DNA of 6,198 nucleotides from the NCBI GenBank assembly GCA_016206585.1, contig JACQRE010000156.1, positions 1-6,198 of the forward strand, read 5' to 3'. The notes beneath the pieces are model-generated. The model was not told where the DNA came from. It saw only the letters and a list, made by a program, of their open reading frames with translations, and searched no databases. The DNA comes from Candidatus Omnitrophota bacterium (lineage in GTDB: Bacteria > Omnitrophota > Gorgyraeia > Aquiviventales > Aquiviventaceae). Shown piece by piece: positions 1 through 6,112 of the stretch (positions are counted from its first letter, which is position 1; each line of letters starts with the position of its first letter). The translations under genes and the position numbers were made by a program.

Positions 1-1
1 C

Positions 2-343
2 GACATCGAGGACGACGGCAGCGTCTCCGTCGCCTCCAACGACGCGGAGAAGTCCAACCGGGCCCTCGAGATCATCCGCACGCTCACCGAGGACGTGGAG
101 GTCGGCAAGCTGTACAACGCCAAGGTGAAGCGCATCATGAACTTCGGCGCCTTCTGCGAGATCCTGCCCGGCAAAGAGGGCCTGGTCCACATCTCCGAGC
201 TCTCCGACAAGTACGTCCAGAAAGTGGAAGACGTCGTGAAGATCGGGGATGAGTTTCGCGTCAAAGTCATCGAGATCGATGAGCAGGGACGGATCAACCT
301 CTCCAGAAAGCGCGCCATGTCCCCGTCGGACGGCGGGCGCTAG
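2..343 (+). CDS. pnp: Polyribonucleotide nucleotidyltransferase (PNPase), C-terminal part
   Basis: This is the last 113 residues of PNPase, cut by the left edge; the frame is open from base 2 to the TAG stop. PNPase is the phosphate-dependent 3'-to-5' exoribonuclease of mRNA decay, a cytosolic trimer that releases nucleoside diphosphates. The visible part starts in the KH domain with the family motif DIEDDG, followed by an [19 protein letters not shown] helix. An S1 RNA-binding domain follows (about residues 34-106 of the fragment), with typical S1 landmarks [25 protein letters not shown] and INLSRK. The two catalytic RNase PH domains and the KH GxxG loop lie outside the window. The protein ends soon after S1 with a short tail ([10 protein letters not shown]), so it lacks the long acidic or basic C-terminal extension of some PNPases. 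A GTG at 95 could be mistaken for a start, but it falls at the KH-S1 junction and is internal. Certain by motif. Confidence 0.95.
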   Translation, partial: DIEDDGSVSVASNDAEKSNRALEIIRTLTEDVEVGKLYNAKVKRIMNFGAFCEILPGKEGLVHISELSDKYVQKVEDVVKIGDEFRVKVIEIDEQGRINLSRKRAMSPSDGGR

Positions 344-353
344 TCGCCCGCCG
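331..353 (+). other. GC-rich hairpin enclosing the pnp stop codon
   Basis: CGGCGGGCG (331-339) and CGCCCGCCG (345-353) are perfect reverse complements. They form a 9-bp all-GC stem with a 5-nt loop, CTAGT, which holds the pnp TAG stop codon. No T-run follows, so this is not a canonical intrinsic terminator. It could still cause pausing or act as a 3'-end stabiliser or processing signal between pnp and ftsK. The inverted repeat is seen directly; any function is inference. Confidence 0.5.
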
Positions 354-383
354 GGGTCCGGCGCGGAGGCGTCGTAACGCCCC

Positions 384-2606
384 ATGGCTCCATCCCCGTG
401 GCGAGCCCGCGCCGGTAGCGTACTCCTCGCGGCGGCCGGACTCTTCCTCGCGATCTGCTGCCTCACCTACAGCCCCGCCGATGTGCCGCTCCTGAGCTCC
501 TCACCCCAGAACCCGCCGGCGAATTGGGGCGGCGCCTTTGGGGTCTGGATCGGCTTCATCGGCCGCGGCGGCTTTGGCTGGGCCTCGCTGCTGGCGGCCG
601 CGCTGTGCGGCCTGTGGGCCTGGCGGCTGTGGCGGGGCGGCGTGCCCGAAGTGCATGGCCTGTCCGTGACGATCGGAACGGTCTGTCTCATCGCCGGCGC
701 AGGCACCCTGTTCGCGCTGGCCGGCACCACCGACACGGCGAAGACGGACCTCGGCGGCCTCGTGGGATTCCTGCTCGCCCGGTCGGGCCATTACTACCTC
801 GGCACCGTGGGCACCATGCTGACCGCGCTGTGCGTGGCGGTCCTCTCCTGGTTCGTCGTCTCGGGCCAAACGATCCGCGCGCTGGGGTTGGGCGTGTTCC
901 GCCGGCTTGCCGCCGCCCTGTGGCGGCGCCCGATTCCGGTCGGAGCGGGCATGGGACCGGTGGACGCCGCCCCCGCACTCCGCGTGCCGGCTTCCTCCCG
1001 CGCCAACGAGCCCAGGAAGGCTGACGAGGCGGACGAGGCCCCGCCGGCGCGCGTGCGCATCCGCTCCACCGTCGAACCCAAGCCGAAGATGGTCCCCACG
1101 CCGCCGCGCCGCCAGGCGACCGGCGGCTTTCAGCTGCCCCCGCTCGATTTGCTGACCACCCCGCCGCCCATCGCACAGCGGCAGATCGCCGAAGACCTGC
1201 AGGCGAACGCCCGCGTGCTCGAAGAGACCTTGCGCGAGTTCGGCATCGAGGCGAGTGTGGTCAACATCGACCGCGGCCCGACGGTGACGCGCTACGAGCT
1301 CGCGCCGGCCCCCGGCGTCAAGCTCACCAAAATCGTCTCGCTCTCGGATGACCTGGCCCTCGTCATGAAAGCGGCGAGCTGCCACGTCGTGGCCCCCATC
1401 CCCGGCAAGGGGCGCGTGGGCGTGGATGTCCCCAACTCGACGATGACCACGGTGTACCTCAAGGAGATCATCACCGCGCACGAGTTCGCCGGCAACCCCT
1501 CGCCCATTGCGCTGCCGATCGGGAAGGACGTCTCCGGCCAGGCGATCGTCACCGACCTGCGCGAGTGCCCGCACCTGCTGATCGCGGGGGCGACCGGCTC
1601 GGGCAAGACGGTGTGCCTGAACAGCCTCCTCATCGGCATGCTGACGCACGCCAGCCCCGAGCAGGTGAAGTTCCTCATGGTCGATCCGAAGATGGTGGAG
1701 CTGGCCCTGTTCAACGACATCCCGCACCTGATCGCGCCCGTGGTGACCAGCGCGAAGAAGGCGGCCGTCGCGCTCAACTGGGCGGTGGAGGAGATGGAGC
1801 GGCGCTACCAGCTGCTGGCCGCCGCCGGCGCGCGGAACATCGACGCGTACAACAAGCTCCTCGCCGCGCGCGGCCCCACGCCGCCCAAGCTAGCCCCCGC
1901 GGAGGGTGGGGGGGCGGAGGTGCTGGCCGACGACGGCCGGCCGCTGCCGTATCTGGTCATCGTGATCGATGAGCTCGCCGATCTCATGATGAGCGCAGCA
2001 CAGGACGTCGAGCACGCGATCACCCGCCTGGCACAGCTCTCCCGCGCGGTGGGCATCCACATCATCCTGGCCACCCAGCGGCCCTCGGTGGACGTCATCA
2101 CCGGCGTGATCAAGGCGAACTTCCCGGCGCGCATCGCGTTCCAGGTCGCCTCGAAGGTGGATTCCCGGACGATCCTCGACATCAACGGGGCGGACAAGAT
2201 GCTGGGCCGCGGCGATCTGCTGTTCCTGCGGCCGGGCACGGCCAAGCCGATCCGCGCCCAGGGCGCGTTCGTGACCGACGCGGAGATCGAGCAGGTCACA
2301 AACTTCTTGAAACAGCAGCGCACCCCGTCGTACGATGAACGGTTGTTGGAGCGCTCGAAGCAGCCGGAGGGCGCCTCCGGGCTGCTGGGGGAGAAGGACG
2401 AGATGTACGAGATGGCGAGACGGCTCGTCCTGGACACCGGCCAGGCCTCGACGTCGCTGCTGCAGCGGCGGCTGCGTCTGGGCTACGGGCGCGCGGCGCG
2501 GATTCTGGACTTGATGGAGCAGGAGGGGCTGGTCGGCCCGCCGCAGGGCAGCCGGCCGAGGGAAGTCTTGGTGAGTCGGGATGTGGCAGCCAGACAGGAG
2601 TCATAG
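384..2606 (+). CDS. ftsK: DNA translocase FtsK/SpoIIIE
   Basis: This 740-residue septal motor protein pumps double-stranded DNA to clear chromosome termini from the closing septum. The N-terminus is a membrane domain with about four hydrophobic segments (near residues 11-30, 50-82, 93-115 and 138-161). A short proline- and charge-rich linker follows (about 170-250), far shorter than in E. coli FtsK, giving a SpoIIIE-like length. The motor has an alpha domain from about 255, Walker A GATGSGKT (402-409), the VDPKMVEL motif (433-440), Walker B LVIVIDE with D529 and E530 followed by LADLMM, and ATQRPS (563-568). The C-terminal gamma winged helix (about 674-733, with LLQRRLRLGYGRAARILD) is the part that reads polar DNA sequences and contacts XerD in known FtsKs. 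An in-frame TAA at 375-377 makes ATG 384 the earliest start; GGAGG at 365-369 is a plausible but distant (14 nt) ribosome site. A proline/glycine-rich insertion sits just before Walker B. Only 3 nt separate it from the next gene. Confidence 0.97.
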   Translation: MAPSPWRARAGSVLLAAAGLFLAICCLTYSPADVPLLSSSPQNPPANWGGAFGVWIGFIGRGGFGWASLLAAALCGLWAWRLWRGGVPEVHGLSVTIGTVCLIAGAGTLFALAGTTDTAKTDLGGLVGFLLARSGHYYLGTVGTMLTALCVAVLSWFVVSGQTIRALGLGVFRRLAAALWRRPIPVGAGMGPVDAAPALRVPASSRANEPRKADEADEAPPARVRIRSTVEPKPKMVPTPPRRQATGGFQLPPLDLLTTPPPIAQRQIAEDLQANARVLEETLREFGIEASVVNIDRGPTVTRYELAPAPGVKLTKIVSLSDDLALVMKAASCHVVAPIPGKGRVGVDVPNSTMTTVYLKEIITAHEFAGNPSPIALPIGKDVSGQAIVTDLRECPHLLIAGATGSGKTVCLNSLLIGMLTHASPEQVKFLMVDPKMVELALFNDIPHLIAPVVTSAKKAAVALNWAVEEMERRYQLLAAAGARNIDAYNKLLAARGPTPPKLAPAEGGGAEVLADDGRPLPYLVIVIDELADLMMSAAQDVEHAITRLAQLSRAVGIHIILATQRPSVDVITGVIKANFPARIAFQVASKVDSRTILDINGADKMLGRGDLLFLRPGTAKPIRAQGAFVTDAEIEQVTNFLKQQRTPSYDERLLERSKQPEGASGLLGEKDEMYEMARRLVLDTGQASTSLLQRRLRLGYGRAARILDLMEQEGLVGPPQGSRPREVLVSRDVAARQES
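1901..1920 (+). other. G-rich tract inside ftsK (possible G-quadruplex, G7 run)
   Basis: This 20-nt stretch has no pyrimidines except one T and one C. It contains G-runs of 2, 3, 7, 2 and 2, with an uninterrupted G7 at 1908-1914. Four or more G-runs in this spacing meet a loose G-quadruplex pattern on the coding strand. It encodes the glycine-rich part (AEGGGAE) of the variable insertion in FtsK. The reading frame is intact across it. Confidence 0.4.
2595..2600 (+). promoter_or_regulatory. Ribosome binding site for the rodZ-like gene
   Basis: CAGGAG lies 9 nt upstream of ATG 2610, inside the last codons of ftsK. It fixes the start of the next gene and implies that the two are translated from one message. 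Confidence 0.6.
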
Positions 2607-2609
2607 CCG

Positions 2610-3533
2610 ATGACGATCGGAGCCCAGTTGCAGCAGGCGCGCAATGCCCGGAAGCTCACGTTCGCCGAGGTGACGGAGAAGACGAAGATCCAGCCCTGGG
2701 TGCTCGAGGCGATTGAGGCGGACCGGCTGCCGGAGATCATGAGCCCGATCTACGTCAAGGGCTTCATCGCGACCTACGCGAAGTTCCTGCGTGTGGAGCC
2801 GGAGCCGCTCCTGGCCCAACTGATGTGGCCCAAGCCGGAGGAGCCGGCGGCCGCCGAGTCGCTGCCGCCGGCACAGCCCTCACTGCCGCCCATCACGATC
2901 CGGTGGCCCACGATTCCACGACCCGTCTTGCGCCGCGCGGCCGTCGCCGCGGTCGCGGTGGCGGTGGTGGCCGGGGTGGCCGTCGGGAAGCCGCGCATCA
3001 CGCTGCCGAAGTTCAGCCTGCCGAAATTCAGTCTGCCGCAGATCGCCAAGGCGAAACCGTCGAGCCAGCCGGCCAAGAAGAAGGCCGTCAAACCGAAGCC
3101 GCTCGCCGCCACCCCCAAGCCGGCCCCCAAACCCGTCGCGACGGCTGCAGCCCCCAAGACAACCGCGCAGACCGAAGCCCCGGCTCCGGCGGTGCAGGCG
3201 GCGAGTGTCGCCCCAGTCGGTGAAGCGCTCAAGCCCCCGGCAGCCCCGGCGCTGCACATTGTGCCGTCGCAGCCGATGGAGCTGCGGGTGACCGCCACGA
3301 AGACCACGTGGATCAAAATCTGGGCGGACGGCAAGCTGCTCAGCCAGCAGCGGCTGCCGCGGGGCGCGAAAGAGCGGTGGACGGCCAAGCGCCAGTTCCA
3401 GCTCATCATCGCGAAGCCCTCGCAGGTGGACGTGACCCTCAACGGCCAGTCCATCAGCCCTTTCACGATCGCCCATCAGGGCCGCGTGTTGATCACCCAC
3501 AACGGGGTCACGCGGCTGCCTGAGAGCCCCTAA
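2610..3533 (+). CDS. rodZ: RodZ-like cell-shape protein: N-terminal HTH, one membrane segment, C-terminal DUF4115
   Basis: This 307-residue protein has RodZ architecture. Residues 1-70 form the cytoplasmic helix-turn-helix (HTH_25 type), with IGAQLQQARNARKLTFAEV, the TKI..WVLEAIE helix, and SPIYVKGFIATYAKFL. In known RodZ this domain binds MreB rather than DNA. A proline-rich stretch (75-105) leads to a short membrane segment of nearly pure Ala/Val (about 109-126) preceded by RPVLRR, predicting N-in/C-out topology. Residues 127-216 are a Lys/Pro/Ala-rich external linker that begins with a tandem LPKFS repeat. DUF4115 spans about 219-292, with ELRVTATKTTWIKIWADGK, a FQLIIAKPSQVDVTLNG strand pair, and the conserved NG. 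The usual GNA/GNP-like turn of this domain reads AKP here. The gene sits 3 nt after ftsK and 10 nt before rimO. The domain assignment is firm. A RodZ role in cell shape is likely from architecture, but no mreB is in view to support it. Confidence 0.85.
   Translation: MTIGAQLQQARNARKLTFAEVTEKTKIQPWVLEAIEADRLPEIMSPIYVKGFIATYAKFLRVEPEPLLAQLMWPKPEEPAAAESLPPAQPSLPPITIRWPTIPRPVLRRAAVAAVAVAVVAGVAVGKPRITLPKFSLPKFSLPQIAKAKPSSQPAKKKAVKPKPLAATPKPAPKPVATAAAPKTTAQTEAPAPAVQAASVAPVGEALKPPAAPALHIVPSQPMELRVTATKTTWIKIWADGKLLSQQRLPRGAKERWTAKRQFQLIIAKPSQVDVTLNGQSISPFTIAHQGRVLITHNGVTRLPESP
3003..3032 (+). repeat. Tandem 15-nt repeat in the rodZ linker
   Basis: Two adjacent 15-nt units, CTGCCGAAGTTCAGC and CTGCCGAAATTCAGT, differ at two third-codon positions. 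Each encodes LPKFS (residues 132-136 and 137-141). A degenerate third copy (LPQIA) follows. The silent differences suggest an old duplication with the peptide conserved. It lies just outside the membrane segment. Confidence 0.8.
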
Positions 3534-3543
3534 GCGCCTTCCG

Positions 3544-4908
3544 ATGCCCTCCGAATCCGCCGGTTCCCCCACTGTCAGCATGATCAGCCTGGGCTGTCCC
3601 CGGACGCTCGTGGACTCCGAGCTGTATCTGGGCCGGTTGCAGCAGCGCGGCTTCCGGATCGTCGAGGGGGTGGACGGCTCGGACACCGTCATCATCAACA
3701 CGTGCAGCTTCATCGAGGCGTCGGTCAAGGAGTCGATCGACACCATCCTGCAGGCGGTGGAGCTGAAGAAGCAGGGTAAGGTGAAGGCGGTCGTGGTCGC
3801 CGGCTGCCTCGTCCAGCGCTTCAAGCAGGACCTGATCAAGGACCTCCCGGAGGTCGACGGCTTCGTCGGGGTGGACGGCTTCGGCGACATCGAGACGGTG
3901 GTCCAGCGCGCCCTGCAGGGCGGGCAGCCGCGGAGCCTCCGGAAGCGCCCGCAGGTGCCGCATCGGGGCGGCCGGGTGGCGCGCAGCCCGCTGACGCCGC
4001 CGCACTACGCCTATCTGAAAATCTCCGAGGGGTGCCTCAAGGGCTGCAGCTTCTGCGTGATCCCGAAGATCAAGGGGCCGCTGAGCAGCCGCCCGATCGA
4101 GGCGGTCGTCGAGGAGGCGGCTCAGCTCGTCGAGGAGCGCGGGGCTCAGGAGCTCATCGTCGTCGGACAGGACACCTCGGACTACGGGGTGGACCTCTAC
4201 GGCCGCCCCCGCATCGCCGAGTTGCTGCGCGCCCTGGGCGAGGTGCGCGGCGTGCGGTGGATCCGGCTGCTGTATTGCCACCCGCGCGGCATCTCGGAGG
4301 AGCTGATCGCGACTCTGCGCGAGGTGCCGGCGGTGTGCAAGTATCTCGATTCGGCGATCGAGCACGCGGATGACGCGGTGCTCGAGCGGATGAACCGGAA
4401 GATCACCCAGGCGCGGATGCGCGAACGCATCGCGGCACTGCGCCGCGAGGTGCCCGGCATCACGCTGCGCACGTCGGTGATCGTGGGCTTCCCCGGCGAG
4501 ACCGAGGCGGCGTTTGAACAGCTGCTAGGTTTTTTGCGCGAGATCCGGTTCGAGCGGCTGGGCGCCTTCACCTATTCGCGCGAAGCAAACAGCGCGTCGT
4601 TCCACTTGCCGGAGCAGGTGCCGGAGGCGGTCAGGAGCGAGCGGTTCGACCGGCTGATGGCGCTCCAGCAGGAGATCGCCGCCGGGGTCAACGCCCGGAT
4701 GGTCGGCCGTGTCCTCGAGGTCATGATTGACGAAGTCGATGCGAACGAGCCCGGGCAGTCTGTCGGCCGCACGAGCGCGGACTGCCCCGAGGTGGATGGC
4801 GTCGTCTTCGTGCGCAGCCCGAAGCCGCTGAGCCCCGGCGCGCTCGTGCCGGTCCGGATCACCGACAGCCTCGAGTACGACCTCGTCGGCACCGTCGATC
4901 TTGTTTGA
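3544..4908 (+). CDS. rimO: Ribosomal protein S12 methylthiotransferase RimO
   Basis: RimO is a radical-SAM enzyme that adds a methylthio group to the beta carbon of a conserved aspartate of ribosomal protein S12. The 454 residues show the three expected domains. The N-terminal MTTase domain (about 12-110) has the RimO-type SLGCPRTLVDSE signature and cluster cysteines C18, C54 and C88. The radical-SAM domain (about 150-385) has KISEGC..GC.FC with C164, C168 and C171 for the second [4Fe-4S] cluster, then IKGPLSSRPIE, GQDTSDYGVDLYG and IVGFPGET (313-320). A TRAM domain (about 388-453) closes the protein with EVMIDEVD, VGRTSADCPEVDG and EYDLVG. These motifs separate RimO from MiaB and MtaB. The family's usual DIPLQH motif reads DSAIEH here (269-274). 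ATG 3544 is 10 nt after the rodZ stop and has no good Shine-Dalgarno site (only GAGAG, 17 nt away), so reinitiation from rodZ is likely. ATG 3580 is an alternative start but also lacks a site. Confidence 0.96.
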   Translation: MPSESAGSPTVSMISLGCPRTLVDSELYLGRLQQRGFRIVEGVDGSDTVIINTCSFIEASVKESIDTILQAVELKKQGKVKAVVVAGCLVQRFKQDLIKDLPEVDGFVGVDGFGDIETVVQRALQGGQPRSLRKRPQVPHRGGRVARSPLTPPHYAYLKISEGCLKGCSFCVIPKIKGPLSSRPIEAVVEEAAQLVEERGAQELIVVGQDTSDYGVDLYGRPRIAELLRALGEVRGVRWIRLLYCHPRGISEELIATLREVPAVCKYLDSAIEHADDAVLERMNRKITQARMRERIAALRREVPGITLRTSVIVGFPGETEAAFEQLLGFLREIRFERLGAFTYSREANSASFHLPEQVPEAVRSERFDRLMALQQEIAAGVNARMVGRVLEVMIDEVDANEPGQSVGRTSADCPEVDGVVFVRSPKPLSPGALVPVRITDSLEYDLVGTVDLV

Positions 4909-4915
4909 CCCGCAA

Positions 4916-4931
4916 CTCGCTAACCGGCGAG
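4916..4931 (+). promoter_or_regulatory. Small hairpin covering the pgsA Shine-Dalgarno-like site
   Basis: CTCGC (4916-4920) pairs with GCGAG (4927-4931) around a 6-nt loop. The right arm overlaps GGCGAG (4926-4931), the only Shine-Dalgarno-like sequence 7 nt upstream of pgsA ATG 4939. A ribosome ending rimO at 4908 would cover or melt the left arm, which would fit translational coupling. The pairing is seen; the function is inference, and a 5-bp stem is weak evidence alone. Confidence 0.35.
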
Positions 4932-4938
4932 CCGATTC

Positions 4939-5523
4939 ATGACGCTTCCCACCCAACTGACCCTCTTGCGCATCGGCCTCGCCTTTCTCACCATGGCGCT
5001 GCTGTTTCTGCCTGGCTGGCCGGCGAAAGCCGCGGCCCTGGCGGTCTTCATCGTTGCCGCGCTCACCGACTGGCTCGACGGCTACCTGGCCCGCCGGTGG
5101 AACCAGATGACGCCGACGGGGGCGCTCCTGGATCCGATCGCCGACAAGGTGCTGGTGCTGGGTCTGTTTCTCGCCTTCGTGCAGCTGCGGCTGGTGCCCG
5201 CGTGGATGGTGCTCGTCATCCTCTTCCGGGAGCTGCTCATCACCGGCGTGCGGCTCTTCGCGGCCAGCCGTCACGTCGTCCTCGCCGCGGCGAAGGAAGG
5301 CAAGCACAAGACCATCTCGCAGATGGCGACGATCGTCGTGGTCCTCTCGGTGCTGCTCATCGAGGAGCTGGCCGGGCGGGAGGGGATCGCGCCAGGCTTG
5401 CAGTCGTCCCTGACGTGGCTGATGGAGGGCTGCCTCTGGGTCACGATGGGCCTGACCGTGTTCTCGGGCGCGCTCTTCTTCTGGCGCCACCGGCACGTCC
5501 TGAAAGACGCCGTCACCCACTGA
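4939..5523 (+). CDS. pgsA: CDP-diacylglycerol--glycerol-3-phosphate 3-phosphatidyltransferase (PGP synthase)
   Basis: This integral membrane enzyme condenses CDP-diacylglycerol with sn-glycerol 3-phosphate to give phosphatidylglycerophosphate and CMP, the committed step to phosphatidylglycerol and cardiolipin. The 194 residues contain the complete CDP-alcohol phosphotransferase signature DxxDGxxARx8GxxxDxxxD, with D44, D47, G48, A51, R52, G61, D65 and D69. These aspartates bind the divalent metals and include the catalytic base in the family. The N-terminus (LPTQLTLLRIGLA) and the FRELLITGVRLFAA and GKHKTISQM motifs are typical of PgsA rather than phosphatidylserine or cardiolipin synthases. 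Hydrophobic stretches near residues 15-25, 30-43, 70-88, 91-103, 128-142 and 162-181 fit a six-helix membrane protein. ATG 4939 gives the standard N-terminus. Its stop overlaps the thpR start by one base (TGATG). Confidence 0.95.
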   Translation: MTLPTQLTLLRIGLAFLTMALLFLPGWPAKAAALAVFIVAALTDWLDGYLARRWNQMTPTGALLDPIADKVLVLGLFLAFVQLRLVPAWMVLVILFRELLITGVRLFAASRHVVLAAAKEGKHKTISQMATIVVVLSVLLIEELAGREGIAPGLQSSLTWLMEGCLWVTMGLTVFSGALFFWRHRHVLKDAVTH

Positions 5524-6086
5524 TGCGGGCGTTCGTGGCGATGGCGCTGCCGCAGGATGTGCAGCGCTCGCTCGCCGAGTTGCAGCGTGAGTTGGCCAGA
5601 GCAGGGGCGGACGTGAAGTGGGTGGAGCCGGCGAACCTGCACCTGACGCTGAAGTTCCTGGATGAGGTCAGCGACGAGCAGCGGGCCGGAGTGGAGCAGT
5701 CGCTGCGGCGCCTCGCCGGCGGGCAGCCCGCATTCTCGGTTCGCCTTGGCGGGGTGGGGGCGTTTCCCTCAGCGGACTCGCCGCGCGTCATCTGGGTGGG
5801 CTGCGCCGAGGGCGGGGAGCCCATGACTCAGCTGGCAGAAGAGATCGAGCGAGAGACGAGTTCGCTTGGCATTTGCTCCAGCGCACGGCCATTCGCCGCG
5901 CACCTGACGATCGGCCGCGTGCGGTCACCCCGCCACCGGCAGGAGCTGGCGCGTGCGCTGCAGGAAGCCACCTGGCGCGCCCCTGGGCCGTGGCGCGTCG
6001 AGACGCTGACCCTCTACCAGAGCGTGCTGGGCTCGGCGGGACCGCGCTACACCGCGCTGACCGAGATCCCGTTGGGCGCGGCATAG
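5523..6086 (+). CDS. thpR: RNA 2',3'-cyclic phosphodiesterase (2'-5' RNA ligase family)
   Basis: This is a 187-residue member of the 2H phosphoesterase superfamily. The family opens 2',3'-cyclic phosphate RNA ends to 2'-phosphates and can join or reverse 2'-5' linkages in vitro; its cellular role is poorly defined. Both catalytic HxTx motifs are intact: HLTL (H40, T42) inside NLHLTLKFL and HLTI (H127, T129) inside FAAHLTIGRVR. The N-terminus MRAFVAMALP matches the family's MR-F-A-LP pattern, which supports ATG 5523 over the later in-frame ATG at 5541. The start overlaps the pgsA stop in TGATG with no clear Shine-Dalgarno site, so it probably depends on reinitiation after pgsA. The same frame stays open upstream through pgsA, but that is a high-GC shadow and not a longer protein. 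The family is firm; the physiological substrate is unknown. Confidence 0.92.
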   Translation: MRAFVAMALPQDVQRSLAELQRELARAGADVKWVEPANLHLTLKFLDEVSDEQRAGVEQSLRRLAGGQPAFSVRLGGVGAFPSADSPRVIWVGCAEGGEPMTQLAEEIERETSSLGICSSARPFAAHLTIGRVRSPRHRQELARALQEATWRAPGPWRVETLTLYQSVLGSAGPRYTALTEIPLGAA

Positions 6087-6099
6087 AGGGAAAGAGCAT

Positions 6100-6107
6100 A
6101 AGGAGGA
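6100..6107 (+). promoter_or_regulatory. Strong Shine-Dalgarno site for the pirin-family gene
   Basis: AAGGAGGA ends 5 nt before ATG 6113 and is the best match to the anti-Shine-Dalgarno sequence in the window. It contrasts with the weak or absent sites before rimO, pgsA and thpR. This fixes the start of the truncated last gene and suggests independent, efficient initiation. Confidence 0.8.
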
Positions 6108-6112
6108 CCGGC

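Noticed and set aside
344..383. Possible promoter between pnp and ftsK
   Set aside because: The 40-nt gap is GC-rich with no -10-like AT-rich element. Only the hairpin and a distant GGAGG stand out.
501..1727. Long open frame on the minus strand (408 codons) opposite ftsK
   Set aside because: It lies wholly antisense to the conserved ftsK motor. Its composition (Arg, His, Gly, Ala, Asp) is typical of high-GC shadow frames, and it shows no recognisable domain.
2880..3890. Minus-strand open frame of 336 codons across rodZ and rimO
   Set aside because: It spans two real, domain-supported genes on the opposite strand and has low-complexity Arg/Gly/Leu composition, so it is a shadow of high GC.
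3508..4365. Minus-strand open frame of 285 codons opposite rimO
   Set aside because: It is rich in Asp, Leu, Ala, Arg and His, as expected for the antisense of a high-GC gene, and rimO is certain by motif.
4530..4536. T_TTT_TTG heptamer in rimO resembling a -1 frameshift site
   Set aside because: It sits inside a conserved rimO segment (LGFLRE) that needs these codons. Rimo continues intact in frame to a full TRAM domain, I found no stimulatory structure, and the -1 frame gives no recognisable domain.
4905..5522. Upstream extension of the thpR frame through pgsA, suggesting a 393-residue fusion
   Set aside because: The extension is out of frame with the fully motif-supported pgsA and has Arg/Gly/Pro-rich shadow composition. 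ThpR homologues begin at MR-F-A-LP, which matches ATG 5523.
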